Assembly (NCBI RefSeq): GCF_010500955.1
Contig: NZ_QVMJ01000023.1
Span: 1 to 64,000 of the forward strand
DNA length: 64,000 bases
Source: Bacteroides sp. 519
GTDB lineage: Bacteria > Bacteroidota > Bacteroidia > Bacteroidales > Bacteroidaceae
Direction: 5' to 3'
Positions 41,642 to 49,102 of the stretch are shown one piece after another; the first letter of the stretch is position 1, and each line of letters begins with the position of its first letter. The translations under genes were made by a program, and so were the position numbers. Under the pieces are notes generated by a model that ran no database searches, was not told the DNA's origin, and saw only the letters and a list, made by a program, of their open reading frames with translations.

Positions 41642-42917
41642 TGAATTGTTTGACCTGTTTCGTACACGGTTAGAACATGCAGAGGTTGAAGTAAGAGATA
41701 ATTTCTGGGAACAACTGGAAAATGATATCCCTGTTGTTGTCCGTAATCGCAGGCGGTTACTGGTGCAACGCTTTTCTGCAGCAGCTTCTGTTCTTATTAT
41801 ATTGGCTGGGGTATCAGCTGCATTCTGGCATTTCTCACCAAAAGATGAAATAGCCGATGCATTTACCAAAATGGAAATATCTCCGGTTGCCAAGGGTAAT
41901 ATGAAAAATGACGGAATAAAAGAAGAACTCCCTTCTATACATGCCACCCCCAAAAAACAATCAGGCACAATAATTAAACCTCAATCCAGGAAATCCATAA
42001 TAGAGGAAATAGATGAAGAAGAGTCTTTTTCTTTTTCAATATCGATGTCTTTCTCGGTAACCGAACAAATAACAGAAAACCAAATAGACAGAAATCCGGC
42101 TAATCGTTTAGCAGGTGGCATGGATATACAAAACAATTATTCGGAAGAGCAATCTCAGGAAACCACATCTGTATTGAAAAGCAAAAAAGAAAAAAACAAT
42201 TCGTGGGCATTGGGCTTCTTCTCGTCAACGAGTGCCATTACAGGAAAAGATTCTAAAAACGGGTTGCAAATGCTAACTGCTAAAAACAACTCATTGAATA
42301 TAAATAATCATCCCGGAGCAGTTTCTCGTTCCGATTTCTATTCAGAGGAAGATTATTTAAACTATATGCAGGTAGCCAGCAATGTTCCGGCAGAAAAGCA
42401 ACATACTAAATTAAAACATAAACTACCCATATCTGTTGGCATAACTGCCCAAAAGAATCTATCCGATCGTTTTTCGCTCGAAACAGGCTTGGTGTATACC
42501 AAACTGGATTCGGATTTAACAGGAGGAAAAGATAATACCTATTACCAACAAGAACAAACCTTGCATTATCTGGGCATACCATTAAAAGCCAATTATACTA
42601 TTTGCGATAATAAACATTTCGATTTATATGCGTCGGCAGGAGGAATGGTTGAAAAAAGTATTTCAGGCAAAATAAAAACAGATTATTACGATGCCGGTAA
42701 ACATACTCATTCCAGTAAACAGTCGTTAACGGTAGATCCTTTACAATTATCCTTGACCGCCTCTTTAGGCGTGCAGTATAAGTTTAATGATAGGGTATCT
42801 GTTTATGCCGAACCAGGACTTGCATACTACTTCGATGATGGAAGCTTGGTAAGTACAATTCGTAAAGAAAAACCTCTGAATTTTAATATGCTCTGCGGAG
42901 TACGTATGACCTATTAA
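41625..42917 (+). CDS. envelope protein: anti-sigma-like head, membrane segment and porin-like domain
   Basis: A 430-residue protein. About 45 cytoplasmic residues lead to one membrane segment (FSAAASVLIILAGVSAAF, about 48-65), then a long low-complexity linker (about 75-250). An outer-membrane beta-barrel-like domain (about 260-430; ETGLVYTKLDSDL, LGIPLKANYTI) ends in MTY. The head, overlapping the sigma factor gene, may hold the sigma factor; this is inference. If so, one protein spans the envelope from cytoplasm to outer membrane. Confidence 0.72.
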   Translation: MKKENDELFDLFRTRLEHAEVEVRDNFWEQLENDIPVVVRNRRRLLVQRFSAAASVLIILAGVSAAFWHFSPKDEIADAFTKMEISPVAKGNMKNDGIKEELPSIHATPKKQSGTIIKPQSRKSIIEEIDEEESFSFSISMSFSVTEQITENQIDRNPANRLAGGMDIQNNYSEEQSQETTSVLKSKKEKNNSWALGFFSSTSAITGKDSKNGLQMLTAKNNSLNINNHPGAVSRSDFYSEEDYLNYMQVASNVPAEKQHTKLKHKLPISVGITAQKNLSDRFSLETGLVYTKLDSDLTGGKDNTYYQQEQTLHYLGIPLKANYTICDNKHFDLYASAGGMVEKSISGKIKTDYYDAGKHTHSSKQSLTVDPLQLSLTASLGVQYKFNDRVSVYAEPGLAYYFDDGSLVSTIRKEKPLNFNMLCGVRMTY

Positions 42918-42943
42918 TATAAAACAATACTCATATTCTGAAC

Positions 42944-43474
42944 ATGATGAAAAAAATACGTTTGATAGTATGGAGTATATTGTTGCTTTTTATAGTAGCA
43001 AGTTGTACAGAAGAAGCAGTGGATTATTATAATCCGGATGTAAAGTTGTTTGTAAAACACTTGAAAGCAGGAACATATAATACGAAAAATGAAAAAGGAG
43101 CAGTAGTAGTACCTATGTTTAGTTATAAGCATATTGCCGAATTGTTGCGTTATGCAGATGACATGACAGAGATACCCTCTTTCCCATTACCTACTTTATC
43201 CTCGCATTACGGAGGCAAGCCTCGTTTAGGCGAATGTATTTTATGGATAATAGAGAGTATTCGTATTGGTCAGCCCGCTTCGATGGGATGTAAGATCGTT
43301 CATAAAGACGCAATGAATTATGAAGGAATTTATTTTCTTACAAGCGAGCAAGTAGTTGAAGCTGCTTTATTATATCGTGAATGGTGGAGAAAGATTGATA
43401 CTCAGGATTCCAATAGCCTATTGCGCTATTGGCCATTAGATCCACTGGCGGAGAGTGATTACCGCTGGTGGTAA
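42944..43474 (+). CDS. DUF4943 family lipoprotein
   Basis: A 176-residue lipoprotein with signal MMKKIRLIVWSILLLFIVASC, lipobox VASC. The MFSYKHIAELLRYADD and HYGGKPRLGECILWIIES blocks suit DUF4943. The role is unknown. It follows the anti-sigma/barrel gene by 26 bp and precedes a DUF4858 gene, so all four appear co-transcribed. Confidence 0.8.
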   Translation: MMKKIRLIVWSILLLFIVASCTEEAVDYYNPDVKLFVKHLKAGTYNTKNEKGAVVVPMFSYKHIAELLRYADDMTEIPSFPLPTLSSHYGGKPRLGECILWIIESIRIGQPASMGCKIVHKDAMNYEGIYFLTSEQVVEAALLYREWWRKIDTQDSNSLLRYWPLDPLAESDYRWW

Positions 43475-43494
43475 TGGTTAATTTTTTAGTTTAA

Positions 43495-44205
43495 ATGTAT
43501 AAGCACCTAAACCTTTTCTTTTTTGTGTGTACGGTAACCGTATTTGCACATGCTCAGTGGAGCCCAAAAGATTCTTTAAATTTACGTCGTATCCTTGATG
43601 GAGATGGTGAAATCAAACTTAACCCTAATGCAGTTAAGCAAATTGATTTCGGATCTTTTGTAGGAACACCACTAATGTCGACAGACAAACCCGCATTACA
43701 ATATGATACAAGTTTACCCTATGCTCCAAAGAAAGCAGATATTGTATTAACTACTCAACCCTATACAGCTCTTACCAAGTTTAATTATGATCCAATATAT
43801 AAAAGGAAAATAAAGGTTGGACCTAACACGTGGCGCAATGATACATTGCCAAGAGCAATTTATTTAAGAAGGTACACTAACTGGGCGGATCATCCTTTTG
43901 CAAAAGGTAACAGGCAATCTCTTGAAGAGATAGAAGCCTCTGGCCTACGGTATAACCCGATTGGTGAACGTGCTAATAATCAGCCTGTAGGTACATGGCG
44001 ACCAGTACCAGGCGCTAGCAGGGTAACTACACACATGTCTGGGTTTACAGTAGGTGGATTAGATTTCAATGCCGTTTTTACCAGAGAATTCTGGGATAAG
44101 TCGATAGAGAGACGAAGAAACAGAACATTGGAGGTTTTGAAAAATTATGGAGATTCTACCACTGTTCTGTATAACGAAGAGATAAGGAAGACAAAGATTC
44201 CCTGA
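43495..44205 (+). CDS. DUF4858 exported protein
   Basis: A 236-residue protein with signal peptide MYKHLNLFFFVCTVTVFAHAQ. The remainder, with DGDGEIKLNPNAVKQIDFG and an internal HPFAKGNRQSLEEIEASGL, fits DUF4858. Unknown function. Last gene of the sigma-factor cluster; its downstream gap is long and repeat-rich. Confidence 0.8.
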   Translation: MYKHLNLFFFVCTVTVFAHAQWSPKDSLNLRRILDGDGEIKLNPNAVKQIDFGSFVGTPLMSTDKPALQYDTSLPYAPKKADIVLTTQPYTALTKFNYDPIYKRKIKVGPNTWRNDTLPRAIYLRRYTNWADHPFAKGNRQSLEEIEASGLRYNPIGERANNQPVGTWRPVPGASRVTTHMSGFTVGGLDFNAVFTREFWDKSIERRRNRTLEVLKNYGDSTTVLYNEEIRKTKIP

Positions 44206-44261
44206 GATGTATGTGCTTAACTCCTCTACACAAAAGTTTAAAATGAAAAATTTGTCGTCAT

Positions 44262-44366
44262 TCAACACGCGGAGGCTTTATTGATTTGATTAACAGTGTG
44301 TTAAATGCGTGTTGAATGCCGTGTTGAGAAACATTGTTACAACTATTTCGTCACGCTTTCAACACG
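44262..44366. repeat. CAACACGC/GTGTTGA word cluster
   Basis: GTGTTAA/GTGTTGA starts at 44298, 44309 and 44321, steps of 11 and 12 bases (one helical turn). Complementary TCAACAC words flank it at 44262 and 44359. It resembles the class I arrays but at half the step. Confidence 0.55.
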
Positions 44367-44402
44367 CTTTATTTTGAGCTTTGACCTCTAACAATAGTAG
44401 GG

Positions 44403-44475
44403 ACTTTCCGATAGAAAACCCTGTACTCTTCCGCATAATAATCCATACTTTTCCATGAAATAGTCCATACTTCTA
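44403..44475. repeat. class I array, word ACTTTTCC-like, 22 bp step
   Basis: The word ACTNTTNCG starts at 44403, 44425, 44447 and 44469: exact 22-bp steps with different spacers. It runs straight into the CTATATAG module. Confidence 0.7.
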
Positions 44476-44481
44476 CGCAAG

Positions 44482-44715
44482 CTATATAGCATTGGGATTC
44501 CAGTCTATATAGATGAGTGCCTTCGATCTATATAGCACCGACCCCTCGAACTATATAGCATTGACCCCTCGATCTATATAGAAAGATATTTTACTTGTTA
44601 TTGAACAGCACTTTTCTCCCGGTAGGATAAAGGTTTTCTCCTACCGGGATGAAGCGTTCATCCTACCGGGAGAAACCGTTTCTCCTACCGGGAGAAAGGC
44701 TTCATGCTACCGGGA
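44482..44715. repeat. compound class I array, CTATATAG (23 bp) and CTACCGGGA (22 bp), copy 2
   Basis: CTATATAG starts at 44482, 44505, 44528, 44551 and 44574, exactly 23 apart. CTACCGGGA starts at 44641, 44663, 44685 and 44707, exactly 22 apart, preceded by the inverted word near 44617. It matches copy 1 at 21366-21593; the last spacer CATTGACCCCTCGNT is shared and the first three differ. Confidence 0.9.
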
Positions 44716-44857
44716 TGAAAGAGTTATAATATTGTGATTCAAAGTATGAACAATGTAGGGTCAACACGATAGTTGTATTAAACAAATCTTAATAAAATAA
44801 GGATTGAGTACTAAATCTATTAAAGGGTGTTATTATAAATTGTATATAGTTATAGAA

Positions 44858-44889
44858 TTTGCATAGTATGGTATACTGCCCTATATTTG
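44858..44889 (+). promoter_or_regulatory. promoter of small RNA copy 2
   Basis: TTTG (44858-44861), 20 bases, then TATATTTG (44882-44889), a full match to the Bacteroidetes consensus. Confidence 0.8.
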
Positions 44890-44892
44890 CAC

Positions 44893-44962
44893 TGTGTTTT
44901 TCATAGTATTAGATTTTAAGGTTAACAAAGATTGGCTGCTCGGGATGAGTAGCCTTTTTATT
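44893..44962 (+). ncRNA. small structured RNA or attenuator leader, copy 2 of 2
   Basis: A 40-nt segment nearly identical to the minus-strand RNA at 5534-5598, then hairpin GGCTGCTC/GAGTAGCC (44934-44941 with 44947-44954, one G-U) and a T-rich tail. The hairpin sequence differs from the other copy while position, size and GATTGG lead-in are kept, which supports a conserved transcript. It ends about 70 bp before a DUF2809 gene on the same strand. Confidence 0.75.
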
Positions 44963-45031
44963 TTGTGGAGTATTGATCTATTTCTCTTTGGCCACATGGC
45001 TCTTAATATAAAACAATAAAACTCTTTATTT

Positions 45032-45415
45032 ATGAGAAACAAACGTTTAATCTACTTCATTGCTACTATAATAATTATATGTCTGGGCCTTGCATCCCGA
45101 AAGTTTGGAGCCATGTTGCCCACATTTATAGCAGAATATTCGGGAGATGCCTTGTGGGCAGCAATGGTTTATTTGGGTTTACGATTCCTTTTTCCCTCAC
45201 TCCGTATGCCTACAACAGCTTTAGTTGCACTTTTATTTTCGTATTTCATAGAAATAACACAATTATATCAGGCTGATTGGATAAATTCCATACGTAATAC
45301 AACCGTAGGAGCTTTAATTCTGGGACATGGATTTTTATGGACCGATTTAGTATGTTATACAGTAGGGGTTATACTTGTTTTTATCATAGACCGACTGTTT
45401 TTTGTTTCCCGATAA
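45032..45415 (+). CDS. DUF2809 family membrane protein
   Basis: A 127-residue protein with four hydrophobic segments. The stretch ALWAAMVYLGLRFLFPSL and the SYFIEITQLYQADWINSIR block are typical of DUF2809. It lies in the inner membrane; unknown function. It is preceded by the small RNA and followed by queH after 48 bp. Confidence 0.85.
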   Translation: MRNKRLIYFIATIIIICLGLASRKFGAMLPTFIAEYSGDALWAAMVYLGLRFLFPSLRMPTTALVALLFSYFIEITQLYQADWINSIRNTTVGALILGHGFLWTDLVCYTVGVILVFIIDRLFFVSR

Positions 45416-45463
45416 TAACGAGATTGCATATTTTTATCTTACTTTGCAGCAAGTTTTATTATT

Positions 45464-46018
45464 ATGGAAAAAGTACTTTTACATACTTGCTGCGCCCCTT
45501 GCTCATCTGCAATTATTGAATGGATGTTGAATAATGATATCCGCCCGGTTATTTTTTATTTCAATCCTAATATTTATCCGCTTGAAGAATATAATATCCG
45601 GAAAGCCGAATGTACTCGTTACGCCCAATCGAAAGGTATTGAAATCATTGATGGGGATTACGAACACGAACAATGGTTGGAATGTATTTCCGGATTAGAG
45701 CATGAACCGGAAAGAGGAAACCGTTGCTTGAAATGTTTTAAAATGCGCTTATTGGCAAGTGCACAAAAGGCTTCCGAACTGGGAATAACCCGTTTCACAA
45801 CAACCCTTGCATCTTCCAGATGGAAAAGTCTGGATCAGATTGCCGAAGCAGGTATAGAGGCCGCTTCACAGGTTCCGGGAACTGAGTTTTGGGAAAAGAA
45901 CTGGCGCAAAGGAGGATTGAGCGAAAGAAGAAGAGAGTTATTAGCCGAAAATAATTTTTATAATCAGCAATATTGCGGATGTGAATTTAGCATTTATAAA
46001 TTGAAAGTTGAAAGTTGA
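45464..46018 (+). CDS. queH: epoxyqueuosine reductase QueH
   Basis: A 184-residue QueH. Its cysteine signatures are HTCCAPCSS (about 6-14), CLKC near residue 87 and the C-terminal QQYCGCEFS. It replaces QueG for the last step of queuosine synthesis. The final six residues KLKVES and the TGA stop are encoded by the left arm of the following palindrome, so the C-terminus may have been extended by it. It lies 7 kb from queC/queF. Confidence 0.95.
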   Translation: MEKVLLHTCCAPCSSAIIEWMLNNDIRPVIFYFNPNIYPLEEYNIRKAECTRYAQSKGIEIIDGDYEHEQWLECISGLEHEPERGNRCLKCFKMRLLASAQKASELGITRFTTTLASSRWKSLDQIAEAGIEAASQVPGTEFWEKNWRKGGLSERRRELLAENNFYNQQYCGCEFSIYKLKVES

Positions 46019-46080
46019 AAATTGAAAGTTATGCCATGCGGCATCGTAATTTTCAACTTTCAACTTTCAATCCTCAATTT
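45998..46080. repeat. class II palindrome, 7-mer word TTGAAAG
   Basis: The left arm is the 7-mers TTGAAAG, TTGAAAG, TTGAAAA, TTGAAAG (46001-46028), the apex CCATGCGGCATCG (46034-46046), and the right arm the reverse complement to 46080. It overlaps the 3' end of queH and lies next to the convergent TPR gene. Confidence 0.9.
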
Positions 46081-47161
46081 ACAACCCTTTAACTCTACTT
46101 AAATAGGCGTCACAATTATTCCTTTTATCAAAGGCTTCTGCTAGTTCATAAGCTTTCTGATAGAAATAGTCTTTTAGGGTTTCAATATCATACACGCCGG
46201 ATTCTGTGTAAAGTTCAAACTCGGTTGGAAGTTCCAAAGAAATAGTCTTTTCTGTTTTTAACAGAAGTTTAAGCCCTTCAACCAAATAGTAATAAAAATC
46301 GTATTTGGTATATCCGTCTGTATCCAATGCCCAAGGCAAGTACCGCTGAATGTATTTTAGTGTCTTTTCTTTGTCTTTATCAGCAAGATAACTAATAAGC
46401 ATTCCTCCGTAGGAAATTAGGTTAGGGTTTTCTTTTTGCTCTTCCATTTCATTTTCTCCTTTGCTGAATAGTTCGGCAGCCAGTTCGTGCTTTCCGTTTT
46501 TCTGTGCATGATAGAGTAATGTACAGAAAGTACGTGCCGGAACCTGAGAGCAGGTATGAACATGTATTTGCTTATTTAGAAGTGGCTGAGCCCGGTTATA
46601 TGCTTCATCAAAATTACCGGTTTCCAGGTAATAATCTAATTCATAATCCAATGTACAGGCCACACAGTTGTCAACATCATCCTGCGGACAAGTATTGCGC
46701 AGGTCGAGGTATTCTTTAGCCTGATCGTATTTATTAATGCTGAGGGTTTCGGTGTAAAGCCTGTCGTAATAAGCCCGTAAACCATGTCCGTTGCGGGTAA
46801 GACGGTTTTTGAAATCTTCCAGAATCGTTTCTATCTGTTCCATTGATACTTCCGGATTATTGTACATGGAACCCAGAATCCATTTGTATTCCCAAAGAAA
46901 ATCATTTTCGTCGAACCAGTCCGGATGCTGTTCGTAAGCATTCAGAATCCAGCTGAAGTTTGTTACCAATTCATTGTCTGATGGAAGGAAATAGCATTCG
47001 TGAATAAGTTGCATACGTATGTCGTATCCCCATTCAACATCATCATTATCATCGGCAATAACAGCAGCTTGTTTTAATAACTGTACTTTATCTTTGTATG
47101 TCAGGCTTTTATTATTTTCTACCTGATATATTATTTTCTGTATTTCTAAAGTGTATATCAT
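46079..47161 (-). CDS. TPR-like helical protein of the Hsp90-like operon
   Basis: A 360-residue cytoplasmic protein made of helix pairs with TPR-like spacing (ADDNDDVEWGYDIRMQLI, TGNFDEAYNRAQPLLNK). No known family beyond TPR. It starts 6 bp after the Hsp90-like gene upstream. Since TPR domains bind Hsp90 tails in eukaryotes, a co-chaperone or adaptor role is tempting but only inferred. Confidence 0.65.
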   Translation of the reverse strand: MIYTLEIQKIIYQVENNKSLTYKDKVQLLKQAAVIADDNDDVEWGYDIRMQLIHECYFLPSDNELVTNFSWILNAYEQHPDWFDENDFLWEYKWILGSMYNNPEVSMEQIETILEDFKNRLTRNGHGLRAYYDRLYTETLSINKYDQAKEYLDLRNTCPQDDVDNCVACTLDYELDYYLETGNFDEAYNRAQPLLNKQIHVHTCSQVPARTFCTLLYHAQKNGKHELAAELFSKGENEMEEQKENPNLISYGGMLISYLADKDKEKTLKYIQRYLPWALDTDGYTKYDFYYYLVEGLKLLLKTEKTISLELPTEFELYTESGVYDIETLKDYFYQKAYELAEAFDKRNNCDAYLSRVKGL

Positions 47162-47167
47162 TGTGTT

Positions 47168-48943
47168 TTAATTTTTATTGATTAATCCTAGGAAATCTTG
47201 CATTCCCATAACAATTAAGCGGTAAAGAGATTCGTTAAATAGGTTCATACCATCGTCGTTTACCGGATACTTGCCCAACAAAAGCGATTGTATGTATAAT
47301 ATGTTTACGATAGATTCAAAAACAACTACATCGTTTATTTCTGTAAGTTTCAGAATTAATTCATTGTTTGCATTCATGCAAAGTGTAGGGGTTGTTTTCT
47401 GAACTTTGGGCTTAAATGCACCTAGAACAGCATTCAACGGGTTATTTGCATTACTAGTATCCTGAGCAATTTTTTCGCTGGCAACGAATATAACCGGAGT
47501 ATCTGCTGGGGTGAAATATTTTAATTTGCATATTACACCCATAGGCTTAAGCAGTACATTGCAGCGCTCTTCAAAGCTTCTGTATTCGGGATGTTGAGTA
47601 TATGAAACCTCTTTAAAACTATTCAGAATAAACGAAGGAGAAATTTTCTCAATCTTAATATCGAATTGGCGGGTGGCTTTCTTTAGTAGTGCTTCATCAA
47701 AAGTGTAAGCAGCATTAATAACCAACATTCCCTGTGAAGAAGCGATTCGCCTGATTTGTTTAAAATCATCCAGTAATGGAGTATAATAAATATGGGTTTC
47801 GTTATTGCGGATACTCTTAAAGTTACGTGTTCCCTTGTTGGTTTCGAACGGAAGTGTATCCATAAATAAAGAAAACAATTCGTTATCTTCGGCTGCAATA
47901 GCTTTAATATACAGATAATGTATGTCTAATATTTTATTAAACAAATCGATATTACTGTGCAGAAGTCCCTTTAAATGATTCTTCAGGGCTGTACCTATTT
48001 CTTTAGACGCTTCACGAAGTTCTTCATTGTTAACCAATGATTCGCGCGAAGCGGTAGAGGAAAGGTTTTCCACATTCAATATACATTTCACAAAGAATGC
48101 CCAGGAAGGTAGCAAATTGCAATCGTCTTCACCCAAAAGCATTCTTTTTAAATATATTTTATGGGTTAACTTGCCCGAGAACTGTGTTCTGTAAGGTAGA
48201 ATGTAAATAACCCCTGTTATTTTTCCCGCATTGGTTTTAATAGGGAAAGCATCCAGAAAAGAACTTTGGAATTCATCTCTACCGTACTTAAGTAAATCTT
48301 CTTTATTTGCATTGGGGTTGAGCCATACCGGGTTCTGTTCGTTGATTTGTTCACGTTCGGTTTCATTACTCAAAAAGATCGGGTAGGGTAGTGCTTTACC
48401 ATAATAAGTGAGGTTGCGTTTAAATGTTTCGTATTCAAACAAATGTTTCCATTCACTTTTGGGTTTTAGTATTACCTTCGTTCCAATGGGGCGTTCATCA
48501 TTAAGAGTAATTGTTTCATAGGTTCCATCGGCTTTGCCACACCATCTTATTGTTTCCTTGGTTATGGCCGAACGGGTTTCAAATATAATGTCGTTGCTAA
48601 CCACAAAACAAGAAAGCAGGCCGATACCGAACCGGCCAATGAAGTCGGCCGATGAAAATGAATCCCGTTTAGAACTTTCTCCTATAACTGTAAGTACCTG
48701 ATGTATATCGTTTTCTGTCAGCCCAATTCCATTATCGGTAAAACTCATTGTGCCATCACTATGTAAAATGACCTCTATGTTGCCCACAAAGTTTTCGTCC
48801 AGACTGCGAAAAGCAGTTATAGCATCGATACCATTTTGAAGTAATTCACGTACAAACGTGTTTGGGTTACTATAAATGTGCTCTGAGAGCAGTGATATCA
48901 TACCTTTCAGGTTAACCTGAAACAAATGATTTTTATTCTCCAT
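47168..48943 (-). CDS. divergent HtpG/Hsp90-family ATPase
   Basis: From ATG 48943 the protein has 591 aa; the longer frame to 49036 translates the palindrome and is not used. The GHKL ATPase domain retains RELLQNGIDAI (Glu/Asn/Asp), FTDNGIGLTENDI and GRFGIGLLS. The middle domain keeps the catalytic-loop Arg in TASRESLVNN. It is shorter than normal HtpG and not the usual housekeeping copy. The operon with TPR and Sel1-repeat genes is notable. Confidence 0.85.
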   Translation of the reverse strand: MENKNHLFQVNLKGMISLLSEHIYSNPNTFVRELLQNGIDAITAFRSLDENFVGNIEVILHSDGTMSFTDNGIGLTENDIHQVLTVIGESSKRDSFSSADFIGRFGIGLLSCFVVSNDIIFETRSAITKETIRWCGKADGTYETITLNDERPIGTKVILKPKSEWKHLFEYETFKRNLTYYGKALPYPIFLSNETEREQINEQNPVWLNPNANKEDLLKYGRDEFQSSFLDAFPIKTNAGKITGVIYILPYRTQFSGKLTHKIYLKRMLLGEDDCNLLPSWAFFVKCILNVENLSSTASRESLVNNEELREASKEIGTALKNHLKGLLHSNIDLFNKILDIHYLYIKAIAAEDNELFSLFMDTLPFETNKGTRNFKSIRNNETHIYYTPLLDDFKQIRRIASSQGMLVINAAYTFDEALLKKATRQFDIKIEKISPSFILNSFKEVSYTQHPEYRSFEERCNVLLKPMGVICKLKYFTPADTPVIFVASEKIAQDTSNANNPLNAVLGAFKPKVQKTTPTLCMNANNELILKLTEINDVVVFESIVNILYIQSLLLGKYPVNDDGMNLFNESLYRLIVMGMQDFLGLINKN

Positions 48944-48951
48944 AATTGTTT

Positions 48952-49102
48952 TAGTTTTGAGTTTTGAGTAATGAGTTATGAGTAATGAGTCTTGAGTAAT
49001 GAGTTTTGAGTTTTCCTGCGGCATCGCCAAACTCATAACTCAAAACTCATAACTCAAAACTCATAACTCAAAACTCATAACTCAAAACTCATTACTCATT
49101 AC
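48952..49102. repeat. class II palindrome, 7-mer word GAGTAAT/GAGTTTT, longest copy
   Basis: The left arm (48952-49014) has eight or nine GAGTNNT 7-mers, the apex is CCTGCGGCATCGCC (49015-49028), and the right arm (49029-49102) has ten ACTCANA/ACTCATT 7-mers. It lies between co-directional genes of the Sel1-Hsp90-TPR set. The right arm supplies the TAA stop of the Sel1 gene. Confidence 0.92.

Larger units (their letters stand above)
44206..45031. other. 826-bp gap: class I arrays and small RNA
   Basis: Holds words CAACACGC/GTGTTGA at a one-turn step (44262-44366), three consecutive class I modules (44403-44475, 44482-44581, 44616-44715), a 140-bp AT-rich stretch and the second small RNA (44893-44962). 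No gene was found. Confidence 0.75.

Noticed and set aside
45337..45519. 60-aa ORF over the end of the DUF2809 gene
   Set aside because: Shadow of two real genes in another frame.
48944..49036. N-terminal extension of the Hsp90-like protein
   Set aside because: The added 31 residues are the translated palindrome (LITQDSLLITHYSKLKT), and the family start fits ATG 48943.
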